From assembly GCA_041987545.1 (NCBI GenBank), contig JBHIWH010000005.1:62001-126000 (forward strand): a stretch of 64,000 nt of DNA, written 5' to 3'. Of the stretch, positions 47,075-54,707 are shown piece by piece. The translations under genes and the position numbers were made by a program. The notes under the pieces are model-generated. The model saw only the letters and a program-made list of their open reading frames with translations. It was not told the origin of the DNA and did not search any database. Origin of the DNA: JAJRXR01 sp041987545 (GTDB lineage Bacteria > Planctomycetota > Phycisphaerae > Phycisphaerales > UBA1924). Positions within the stretch are counted from its first letter, which is position 1. Each line of letters starts with the position of its first letter.

Positions 47075-47542
47075 ATGCTCACCCAGGCCACCGGAAACGC
47101 CGCCTGCGCTCTCGGCTACCTCGCCGCGACTGGGGGGGGGCCCGAACTGGTCAAGACGATCGCCGAGTCGTGCGGGATCCCCGCCCCGTACCTGGCCAAG
47201 ATCGTGCACACGCTCTCGAGGGCGGGGGTGGTCTCAACACAGCGTGGCGTCGGCGGGGGCGTGACGCTCGTGCGGGACCCGGCGGACCTGACGCTCTTCG
47301 AGCTGTGCGAGATCCTCGGGGACCCGGCGATCCTGCCACGGTGCGTGCTCGGCGCCGAGGAGTGCACCGATGCCCGCGCCTGCCCGGCGCACGAGTTCAA
47401 TGTCCAGATGCGCGAGCGGCGGCTGGCATTCCTGCGGGGCATGACGATCGCGAAGATCGCGGCGTTCGAGGCCAAGCGCCGCTGGGGCGCGGACTCGCCG
47501 GGCTCGGGCCCGGGCGGCGATCGTCGCTCCCAGGCGGGCTAG
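47075..47542 (+). CDS. Rrf2-family transcriptional regulator with three candidate Fe-S cysteines
   Basis: A 155-residue protein. The winged helix-turn-helix contains IAESCGIPAPYLAKIVHTLS and wing GVGGGVTLVRDP, as in IscR, NsrR and RirA. The dimerisation region carries Cys90, Cys97 and Cys103 (C-x6-C-x5-C), close to the cluster-binding triplet of IscR/NsrR (C-x5-C-x5-C), so an iron-sulfur sensor of O2, NO or iron state is plausible. Divergence from the cbb3 operon, and the decamer shared by both promoters, point to control of respiration and autoregulation. The stop TAG overlaps the stop of the next, convergent gene in the tetranucleotide CTAG. Confidence 0.9.
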   Translation: MLTQATGNAACALGYLAATGGGPELVKTIAESCGIPAPYLAKIVHTLSRAGVVSTQRGVGGGVTLVRDPADLTLFELCEILGDPAILPRCVLGAEECTDARACPAHEFNVQMRERRLAFLRGMTIAKIAAFEAKRRWGADSPGSGPGGDRRSQAG

Positions 47543-47961
47543 GGGCAGCCCTCTCCGAACGCCGTCAGGTAGGCGAGCACATCGGAGAAGTTGAACGTCC
47601 CGAACGGCGGCGCCAGGTCGGCCACCGGGTCGGACGCGGCGAACGCCGTCAGGTACTCCAGCACGTCGGAGAAGTTGAGCGTGCCGAACGGCTCGGCAAG
47701 ATCGGCCGCGTTGCACCCGCCCGCCTGCCCGACAACGCCCGGCCAGAAGCCCGAGGAAAGCTGGAACACCCCGCCCGTCGCCGGCGGCGCCGCGTCGTGC
47801 TGACCGATTGTGCCCGAGAGCACGAACGGCCCGCCCGAGGACGTCCCGCCGCCCCCGTCGATCGTGTACCAGTCGATGGCGAACGGCGGGCCCGCGGCCG
47901 CGAACGGGGCCAGCGCGACTGAGGCGGCCAGGCAGAGAGCGGAGCGTGTTGCGAACTTCAT
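47539..47961 (-). CDS. Short secreted protein with twin dockerin-like repeats
   Basis: A 140-residue exported protein: signal peptide MKFATRSALCLAASVALAPF, a short beta-rich domain (IDWYTIDGGGGTSSGGPFVL, SGTIGQHDAAPPATGGVF, GFWPGV) and the twin repeats DLAEPFGTLNFSDVLEYL and DLAPPFGTFNFSDVLAYL, bracketed by Cys before the first and GEGCP at the end. The N-terminal domain is a common secreted-protein motif of unknown role. It is paralogous to the 141-residue protein at 59650-60075. The ATG follows GGAGGATC. The stop overlaps that of the convergent Rrf2 gene by four bases. Confidence 0.88.
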   Translation of the reverse strand: MKFATRSALCLAASVALAPFAAAGPPFAIDWYTIDGGGGTSSGGPFVLSGTIGQHDAAPPATGGVFQLSSGFWPGVVGQAGGCNAADLAEPFGTLNFSDVLEYLTAFAASDPVADLAPPFGTFNFSDVLAYLTAFGEGCP

Positions 47962-48013
47962 GCGTGGGATCCTCCGCCCCGGGGGTACTCCCCGGAGCAT
48001 ACCAGCCATCGCC

Positions 48014-49513
48014 TCAATCGCCGATGCGAACGATGCCCGAACTCCCGTCGCGGGTGAGTGTCATGGGGCGCCAGATGGTGAACTGCTCGTTGTAGTCGCC
48101 CGGGGCGATGGTGACCTGGGCGCCGGCGGGGACGGCGAACGTCGCCTCGTGGACGGTGTTGAACGGGAAGATGACGCTCCCCCGCTCGAGGTTCCCGTTG
48201 TTGCCGGGGTCGCCCGGGACGCCGCCGTTGACGTGCGAGGGGTTGGCGATGTCGTTGAGGTAGTAGCGGAGGTTGGCGAATGCCAGGTCGAACCGGCCGT
48301 AGCGTGAGACCGTGCAGTCGTCCGACGGCCCGCCGGAGAGCGTCCCGCGGACGACGCCGAAGCTGCTGAACACGGGCGAGCCCGAAGAGCCGGGCTGGGT
48401 GAACCCGAGGAGGTAGCTCACGTCCCAGACGTCGGCGTTGAAGCAGTTCTGGTTGTTCGGGCCGCAGAACTGCTGGTTCCGATCGCCGACCTTGCTCCCG
48501 ATGGAGATGCGCTTGAACGTGCCGCCCGGGTGGTGGATGCCCGTCGCGGGGCCGTCGTCCCAGGAGCCGGCGTTCCAGCCGAGGTACGTCCCGGTTGCGG
48601 GTGGCTCGTAGAGGCCCACGAGGTTCCAGTCCGAGGAGACGTGGCGCTTGACGAGGCGCGAGCCGTCGGAGCGTGGGAGGCCGTTGATGTCCGGGACGAC
48701 GCCCATGCACGAGTCGGTCCGGTAGAACCAGACGTAGACCGTCGGCGCCGCGGCGGCCTGCGAGCCGAGGCAGTGGTTGGCGGTCATCACGAGGGGCGAG
48801 CCGTCGCTTCCCGCCCGGTTGAGCAGGGCGCCGGTGCAGAAGGTGGAGACGTTGCCGGCGCCGTTGATCGTGCCGAGCACGCAGACGGCCGCGGCCGTAT
48901 CGAGCCAGGGGCCGAAGCAGCTCACGTCCTGGTGCGCGCATCCGCCGCGGATGAACGCGTCCATCGTCGCGTAGCCGTGGTTGATCTGCGAGATCGATGG
49001 CGCGGGGGGTGGCAGGTCCACGCCCTCGGCGATCATCTCGATCCCGATGCGGTCGCCAACGATGATGGTGGACCACCAGTCGGTGCGGGCTAGCTCGTGG
49101 CGCCGATATGGGCCGAACGAGTATCCCACGACCGGGTCGTATATGAACACCCGGACCGACTCGTCGAAGTCCTCGCCGAACCGCACACGGAGGAACGCGG
49201 CGTCCTTGGACGCCAGCTCCACCGAGCGGGTCCATGTCCGGTCCCCGGTCTGTCGCCAGGCGCCCGCGTCGCTCGCGCCCGCGGGCGCCGGGGCGATGTA
49301 CCCGGAGGCGTTGGCCACGGGCGGGACCGCGGGCTTGATCGTCGGCGCCAGCGCGACCCGGTGCGGCGTCGCCCTGGTGAGCGAACGCAGCATGGGCTCG
49401 CGGGCGCCCGGGGTCGGGGCGATCCACGCGGGGTCGGTCCGGGCCGACTGGGCCAGCGCGTGGCCGGCCAGAGCGAGGGCCGCAACGAGGACCGATGTCT
49501 GGAGGCGTTTCAT
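48014..49513 (-). CDS. Secreted trypsin-fold serine protease (lysyl endopeptidase-like)
   Basis: A 499-residue exported protease. Signal peptide MKRLQTSVLVAALALAGHAL (cleavage near AQS). A pro-region or beta domain to about residue 190 is followed by a chymotrypsin-fold domain: His247 in MTANHCLG, Asp295 in SSDWNLVGLYE, and Ser377 in TQPGSSGSPVF. Six to eight cysteines in the domain (GGCAHQDVSCF, VCVLG, FCTG, DSCMG, FCGPNNQNCF) suggest disulfides, as in Achromobacter-type lysyl endopeptidases. The C-terminal stretch after about residue 440 is a small beta domain without dockerin repeats. Cleavage specificity is inferred only from resemblance. The ATG follows GAGGAGACACACC. It is 23 bases downstream of the next secreted-protein gene, so probably cotranscribed. 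Confidence 0.88.
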   Translation of the reverse strand: MKRLQTSVLVAALALAGHALAQSARTDPAWIAPTPGAREPMLRSLTRATPHRVALAPTIKPAVPPVANASGYIAPAPAGASDAGAWRQTGDRTWTRSVELASKDAAFLRVRFGEDFDESVRVFIYDPVVGYSFGPYRRHELARTDWWSTIIVGDRIGIEMIAEGVDLPPPAPSISQINHGYATMDAFIRGGCAHQDVSCFGPWLDTAAAVCVLGTINGAGNVSTFCTGALLNRAGSDGSPLVMTANHCLGSQAAAAPTVYVWFYRTDSCMGVVPDINGLPRSDGSRLVKRHVSSDWNLVGLYEPPATGTYLGWNAGSWDDGPATGIHHPGGTFKRISIGSKVGDRNQQFCGPNNQNCFNADVWDVSYLLGFTQPGSSGSPVFSSFGVVRGTLSGGPSDDCTVSRYGRFDLAFANLRYYLNDIANPSHVNGGVPGDPGNNGNLERGSVIFPFNTVHEATFAVPAGAQVTIAPGDYNEQFTIWRPMTLTRDGSSGIVRIGD

Positions 49514-49536
49514 GGTGTGTCTCCTCGTCGCCGGAC

Positions 49537-51045
49537 TCACTGGAGGTTGACGAGCACCAGGACCATGCCGGTCTGCCCCAGGTCGAGACCCGTCATGGCC
49601 TTGCCGATGACCGCGCCCTGGGATCGCTCGAAGTCATCGGCCCGCATCGCGTGCCCTGGCGTGTCGCTGGTGGTGAGCATGTCGCCGGGCTTGATGGCGC
49701 GCTGCCCCGCGTCGCAGCGGACCCAGACGCGACCGGTGAGGGCGACCGCGGGGCTCGACTCGGCGCCCGGCAGGTTGCCGAGGATCGTCCCCGCGGGCAG
49801 GCCGTTGGCCCCGCTCACGACGCCGGCGACGAGGCGGCTGTACGAGCCCCGGGCGACGCGGAGTTGCCCCGGGTTGTCCGGATCGATCTCGAGCACCGTG
49901 CCGGGCTCGGCGTCGTCGGCATCCGTGGTCGGGAAGCGCTCGGCGACGTCGGCGCCGACGATCTCGAGCACGTCGCACCGGGCGGTGCCGTTGACGTCGA
50001 GCGTGGTCTGCGGGTTGGACGTGCCGACGCCCAGGCGACCGGCCAGGAAGTAGGCGTCGCCGTCGGTCTCGAGCGCGAAGAAGGTCGGATTCGACGAGTA
50101 GTCGGCGCTCGGGCCGTACTTGATGTAGAGGGCCCCGCCGCCGGTCGAGGTGTTGCGGCCGATCCCCCACTTGTCGGTCAGCGCCCCGCCGGCGATCTCG
50201 CCGAGCACGATCGCGGACCCGCGGCTGCCCCCCTCGTCGCTGTAGAGCCCGAGGACGGCGTCGCTGTCCTCGGCGATGATGTCGTCGTTCAGGACCGCGG
50301 CGCCGGGCAGCGCGATGCTGGTCCGCTCGACGTGCAGGTGGGCGAGCGCCTCGAGCTCGCCGATGCCCAGCAGCCCTGAGTCCAGGAGCGTGACCTGGGG
50401 GTTGACGATGCCGGCCGTCGATGTGGACGCGGTCGAGAAGTGGAGCTTTGACGTGTTGTCGCGGACGACGTGGGCCCCGTCGTGCCCGGCGGGCTGGGCG
50501 AGCGAGCCGCCGACGCGGGTGTACAGCCAGCGGTTGACGCCCCCGCCGCCGATGTCGATGCGATTCCACTCGAGGCCCATGGTGGTCGGCGGGTTGGCGC
50601 CGAGCAGGAACCCGCGGTACAGGTGGACGTCGAAGTCGAGGTCGGTCGCCCCGATCCCGATGTCGCGGTTCTCGTCGGAGTACATGCCCCGGGTCTGGAC
50701 GGCGTAGGGCGCCCGCGTGATCGGCTGGCGCGGGCTGAGCGTCACGCCCTCGACCTCGATCTCGAGCCAGCGGTCGATGTTCGTGAAGTCCGCCGCCCCG
50801 AAGTCCAGCTCGACCGTGAACAGGCCGGACTGGACCGGGACGCCCATGATGGTCTGGGACGCGAGCTGCGTGCCCCCGGCCGCGACGGGGAAGAGGCGGA
50901 ACGTCATGTCGTACGCCCCGTCGGCGGCGGCGCCCGAGGCCTGGAGGCTCCCCTGGTACGAGAAGGTGGTGTCGTTCGCCCTGGCGAGGCCACAGGCCGC
51001 GGCGAGCACTGCCAGAGACGCGAGATTCCGGAGCGTGCGGTGCAT
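49537..51045 (-). CDS. Secreted tail-fibre-like beta protein
   Basis: A 502-residue exported protein: signal peptide HRTLRNLASLAVLAAACGLA, then an N-terminal domain of about 110 residues (FSYQGSLQASGAAADGAYDM...FRLF...SGLFTVELDFG...RWLEIEVEG...ITRAPYAV) that also occurs in the protein at 58069-59610. The middle is repetitive beta sequence; LGVGTSNPQTTLDVNGTARC resembles the bases of phage tail fibres and S74-type proteins. The C-terminal part (GTVLEIDPDNPGQLRVARGS onward) is a common planctomycete module of unknown role. No dockerin repeats. The ATG follows GAGGAGG. It is divergent (208 bases) from the sigma-kinase operon at 51254-54707. Confidence 0.8.
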   Translation of the reverse strand: MHRTLRNLASLAVLAAACGLARANDTTFSYQGSLQASGAAADGAYDMTFRLFPVAAGGTQLASQTIMGVPVQSGLFTVELDFGAADFTNIDRWLEIEVEGVTLSPRQPITRAPYAVQTRGMYSDENRDIGIGATDLDFDVHLYRGFLLGANPPTTMGLEWNRIDIGGGGVNRWLYTRVGGSLAQPAGHDGAHVVRDNTSKLHFSTASTSTAGIVNPQVTLLDSGLLGIGELEALAHLHVERTSIALPGAAVLNDDIIAEDSDAVLGLYSDEGGSRGSAIVLGEIAGGALTDKWGIGRNTSTGGGALYIKYGPSADYSSNPTFFALETDGDAYFLAGRLGVGTSNPQTTLDVNGTARCDVLEIVGADVAERFPTTDADDAEPGTVLEIDPDNPGQLRVARGSYSRLVAGVVSGANGLPAGTILGNLPGAESSPAVALTGRVWVRCDAGQRAIKPGDMLTTSDTPGHAMRADDFERSQGAVIGKAMTGLDLGQTGMVLVLVNLQ

Positions 51046-51094
51046 GGGGTCCTCCTCAGATCCGGGCACGAATCGGGGGGCCCGGTCGGAGCCC

Positions 51095-51145
51095 AGTCCG
51101 AAATCCGCGGGCGACCTGGACCATGCCCGGGCCAGATTTCGGACT
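51095..51145. promoter_or_regulatory. Perfect 11-bp inverted repeat in a sigma / secreted-protein divergent promoter
   Basis: AGTCCGAAATC (51095-51105) is mirrored by GATTTCGGACT (51135-51145) with 29 bases between; the arm centres are 40 bp apart, about four helical turns. It lies 50 bases upstream of the secreted-protein ATG. It could be a paired operator or a leader hairpin. Confidence 0.5.
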
Positions 51146-51216
51146 CTTCTTCACTCTGGGGAGGTCCGAGTGGGCGCATCAGCCGGGACAATCGCGGCGA
51201 GGGGCCTGGCGGGGGG

Positions 51217-51245
51217 TTGTGCCCCGCGGTCGATTCGCCCAAAAT
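51217..51245 (+). promoter_or_regulatory. Candidate promoter of sigma gene 51254-51862: TTGTGC - 17 bp - CAAAAT
   Basis: TTGTGC at 51217-51222 and CAAAAT at 51240-51245 have a 17-base spacer. Transcription would start within about two bases of the ATG, so the message may be leaderless; no Shine-Dalgarno is seen. Confidence 0.35.
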
Positions 51246-51253
51246 CGCACCCG

Positions 51254-51862
51254 ATGGCCGCGTTCTCTCAGGGTCCTGATCGCTCGGGCGAGACCGCGGA
51301 CGCCCTGCGCGCCGCGGCCGCCGGCGACCCGATGGCCGCGGAGGATCTGCTCCCGCTGGTGTACGAGGAGCTTCGGCGGCTGGCCGAGTCTCGGCTGGCG
51401 CGGCTCCCTCCGGGCCAGACGCTGCAGCCGACCGCGCTCGTCCACGACGCGTACCTGCGCCTCGTCGGCGACGCAGACCCGGGCTGGAACGGGCGGGCGC
51501 ATTTCTTTGGGGCCGCGGCAAGGGCGATGCGGAACATCCTGGTGGACCAGGCTCGGCGGAAGGGCGCGATCAAGCACGGCGGGGATCGGCGGCGCCAGGC
51601 GCTGCACGAGGGCGGGGCGCCCGGACCCATGATCGAGACGCCGCCCGAGGACATGATCAGCCTCGACGCGGCGCTTGCGAGGCTGGAGGCCGAGCATCCC
51701 CGGCAGGCCCGGGTCGTGATGCTCAGGTACTTCGCCGGGCTGACGAACGAGCAGGTGACCGACCTGACGGATATCGCGTTGTCAAGCGTGAAGCGCGACT
51801 GGCGGTTCGCCCGCGCGTGGCTGCGCCGCGAGATCGACGGCGGGGAGGCGGGCGATGCCTGA
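51254..51862 (+). CDS. ECF-type sigma factor (Sig-70_X6-like)
   Basis: A 202-residue sigma factor. Region 2: PLVYEELRRLAESRLARLPP, HTLQ-type motif as QTLQPTALVHDAYLRLV, FFGAAARAMRNILVDQARRK. Region 4: LRYFAGLTNEQVTDLTDIAL then SVKRDWRFARAWLRREI. The ATG at 51254 is used because upstream in-frame sequence lies in the divergent promoter region. The last eight bases overlap the kinase gene. Divergent from the tail-fibre-like secreted protein gene. Confidence 0.92.
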   Translation: MAAFSQGPDRSGETADALRAAAAGDPMAAEDLLPLVYEELRRLAESRLARLPPGQTLQPTALVHDAYLRLVGDADPGWNGRAHFFGAAARAMRNILVDQARRKGAIKHGGDRRRQALHEGGAPGPMIETPPEDMISLDAALARLEAEHPRQARVVMLRYFAGLTNEQVTDLTDIALSSVKRDWRFARAWLRREIDGGEAGDA

Positions 51863-54707
51863 CCGCGCCGCGCTGATCGAGGAGCTGTTCGCCGCCGCGG
51901 CCGACCTGCCCCTGGAACAACGCCGGGCCGTGCTCGACGCGCGGTGCGGCCGCGACGAGTCGCTGCGGCGAGAGGTCGAAGAACTCCTGGCGTGCGACGA
52001 CGAGATGCCCCCCGCGTACCTCGACTCGCCCATCCAGGCGGGCAGCGCCGGCCCGATCGCGGCCCCGGGGGACCTCGTCGCGGGCCAGTACACGCTGATC
52101 CGGGAGCTGGGCCACGGTGGGATGGGCGTGGTGTTCCTCGCCGAGCAGTCCACGCCGGTGCGGCGCCGGGTCGCGCTCAAGCTGCTCAAGGCCGGGCTGG
52201 ACACGCGGCAGATCATCGCCCGCTTCCACGCCGAGCGGCAGGCGCTGGCGATGATGGACCACCCGAACATCGCGCGCGTGCTCGATGCGGGCGCCACCCC
52301 GGAGGGGCGGCCCTACTTCGCGATGGAGTACATCCCCGGGCGGACGCTCGTCGCGCACTGCGACGAGGAGCGCCTGACGGTCGCCGACCGGATCGAGCTG
52401 TTCCTGCAGGTGTGCGACGCCGTCCAGCACGCTCACACCAAGGGCGTGATCCACCGTGACCTCAAGCCGACCAACGTCATCGTCACGAGGCGCGACGGGC
52501 GGCCATCGCCCCGCGTGATCGACTTCGGCATCGCGAAGGCGACCCAGCAGCGGCTCGCGGACACGACGTTCGTCACCGAGCGGGGCCAGCTCGTCGGCAC
52601 GCCCGAGTACATGAGCCCGGAGCAGGCCGCGGGCGACCCCGACATCGACACGCGGACGGACGTGTACTCGCTGGGCGCCGTCCTCTATGAGCTGCTGACC
52701 GGGTCCTGCCCGTTCGACCCCGACGCGATGAGGCGGGGACGGATCGCGGACGTCGAGCGGATGATCAGCGAGGTCGATCCGGCCAAGCCGTCCACCCGCG
52801 TCGCCCGCCATGATCAGGAGAATGCCGAGACGCCGACGAGCGTCGAGATCGCCCGGCGGCGGGCGACGACGCCCTCGTCGCTGGCCCAGTCGCTGAAGGG
52901 GGACCTTGACTGGGTGGTGCTCCGCGCGATGGCCAAGGACCGGGACCGCCGGTACGAGACGGTCGCCGCGCTGGGCGCCGACCTGCGTCGGTTCCTGGCG
53001 AGCGAGCCGGTCGAGGCCAGGCCTCCGTCGCCGACCTACCTGGCGACGAGGTTCGTCCGGCGGCACCGGGCGCTGGTGACGAGCGGGGCGGTCGTCGGCG
53101 TCGTGCTCGTCGGGGCGCTGGCGGCGACCGGGACGCTCGCGGTCCGGGAGTCGGCGGCCAGCCGCGAGGCGAGGCAGAGCGCCGCCCAGGCGGGGCGGGA
53201 GGCCGCGCGGGCCGAGGCCGTCAACCTGTTCCTGGAGCAGATGCTGACCTCCGCCCGCGCCACCGGGGGGCGCGGCGCGGACGTGACCATGCACGAGGTG
53301 CTGGCCGCGACGGGCGGGCGGCTCGACGCGGGCGCGCTCGCGGGCTCGCCCGACGTGGAGGCCGAGGTCCGGCACATCATCGGGAAGAGCTACCTCGACC
53401 TGGGCCGCGCGTCGCGGGCCGTCCCCCACTTCCGCTGGGTCTGGGGCCATCGCGCGGCGATGCTCGGGGAGGGCTCGCCGACGACACTCGACGCCGTCTG
53501 GTGGTACGGCGAGGCCCTCAAGGAATCTCACCAGACCTCGGCGGCCCTCGAGCAGTTCCGGGCATACCACGACGGCGCGCTCGAAGCGTTCGGCCCGGAG
53601 GACGAGCGGACGTGGCGGGCGCTGGACCAGGTCGGCAACTGTCTCATGCGTCTGGGCGCCGCCCGGGAGGCGATGCCCCTCCACCTCGAGGCGTACGAGG
53701 GGCTCGTCGCGATCCACGGCGAGGAGAGCATCGAGACCGCGATGCCGCTGTTCAACTACGGCGCCACGCTCCGGATGATCGGCAGGCACGCGGACGCCGC
53801 CCCGATCTACCGGCGCGTGATCCAGCTGTTCGACTCGGCGCCGAGCGGGTACACGGTCTCTGCGGTCCGGGCGCGGGCCGAGCTGGGCGACAAGGTGTAC
53901 GGCACGATCGGCAGGCACGACGAGGGACGGGCCGTCCTGGAGGAGGCGCTGGCCATCTCCAGCCGCGAACTCGGCCCGGAGCACGGCGAGACCGCCGCGG
54001 TCATGCACGCCCTCTCCAGGCACGCCTGGCGCATCGGAGAGATGGCCGACGCGGAGGACTGGATCCGGCGCAACATCGAGATCCTGAGCTCGATCCGTGG
54101 CACGGACGCGTTCGAGACGTGGATCCGCCGGCAGGAGCTGGCGAGCCTGCTAATCAGCGCCGGCAAGCCGCGGGAGGCCCTCGAGATCCTGGAGCCCGCC
54201 ATCGACCACTGGGTTCAGGCCGACGACGATAACTCGCTCGCCGAGCGGCCGGAGGGCACGCCGCGACGGGTCTGGGAGCAGGTCGTGGCGATGCGGTGCG
54301 CGGCCGTCGCCATGCTCGATCTGGGCCAGCCCGGGCAGGCCGAGGCGATGGCCAACGAGGCGATCGCGCTGACGCGCGTGTACCGGCTGCCAGCGGCGCA
54401 CGACCCGATCGAGTGCGAGCGGGTGGCGTGCGAGGCCGCGATCGCGCAGGGGCGGGGCGACGAGGTGATCGAGCGACTCCGACTCCTGCACGAGCGGTCC
54501 GAGCGAGTAGGCCAGTTCCTTCATGTGCGGCTCGCCGACACCCTCGCCCGGGCGCTGCTCGCGGCCGGCGACGAGGACGCCGCCCGCGTTGTCCTCGATG
54601 AGGTCGAGTCGTTGGCGGACTGGCGGTTCGAGCACGGCGAGCGGATGCTGCCTCGGATCCGGCGCTGGGACCACGCGGATCCCGAGAGGGGGCCGACGAG
54701 GCCCTAG
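51855..54707 (+). CDS. Ser/Thr protein kinase with C-terminal TPR-like repeats
   Basis: A 950-residue membrane kinase. N-terminal segment with CGRDESLRREVEELLACDDE (31-50); kinase domain 79-395 with GHGGMG at 86-91, Lys109, HRD 200-202, DFG 223-225, MSPEQ at 253-257, and a variable insertion near 290-345. Membrane helix about 409-430, then a helical repeat region (about 435-930; YLDLGRASRAVPHFRWVWGH, YGATLRMIGRHADAAPIYRR). It starts eight bases before the sigma stop. Its stop TAG overlaps that of the convergent kinase gene in CTAG. Confidence 0.94.
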   Translation: MPDRAALIEELFAAAADLPLEQRRAVLDARCGRDESLRREVEELLACDDEMPPAYLDSPIQAGSAGPIAAPGDLVAGQYTLIRELGHGGMGVVFLAEQSTPVRRRVALKLLKAGLDTRQIIARFHAERQALAMMDHPNIARVLDAGATPEGRPYFAMEYIPGRTLVAHCDEERLTVADRIELFLQVCDAVQHAHTKGVIHRDLKPTNVIVTRRDGRPSPRVIDFGIAKATQQRLADTTFVTERGQLVGTPEYMSPEQAAGDPDIDTRTDVYSLGAVLYELLTGSCPFDPDAMRRGRIADVERMISEVDPAKPSTRVARHDQENAETPTSVEIARRRATTPSSLAQSLKGDLDWVVLRAMAKDRDRRYETVAALGADLRRFLASEPVEARPPSPTYLATRFVRRHRALVTSGAVVGVVLVGALAATGTLAVRESAASREARQSAAQAGREAARAEAVNLFLEQMLTSARATGGRGADVTMHEVLAATGGRLDAGALAGSPDVEAEVRHIIGKSYLDLGRASRAVPHFRWVWGHRAAMLGEGSPTTLDAVWWYGEALKESHQTSAALEQFRAYHDGALEAFGPEDERTWRALDQVGNCLMRLGAAREAMPLHLEAYEGLVAIHGEESIETAMPLFNYGATLRMIGRHADAAPIYRRVIQLFDSAPSGYTVSAVRARAELGDKVYGTIGRHDEGRAVLEEALAISSRELGPEHGETAAVMHALSRHAWRIGEMADAEDWIRRNIEILSSIRGTDAFETWIRRQELASLLISAGKPREALEILEPAIDHWVQADDDNSLAERPEGTPRRVWEQVVAMRCAAVAMLDLGQPGQAEAMANEAIALTRVYRLPAAHDPIECERVACEAAIAQGRGDEVIERLRLLHERSERVGQFLHVRLADTLARALLAAGDEDAARVVLDEVESLADWRFEHGERMLPRIRRWDHADPERGPTRP

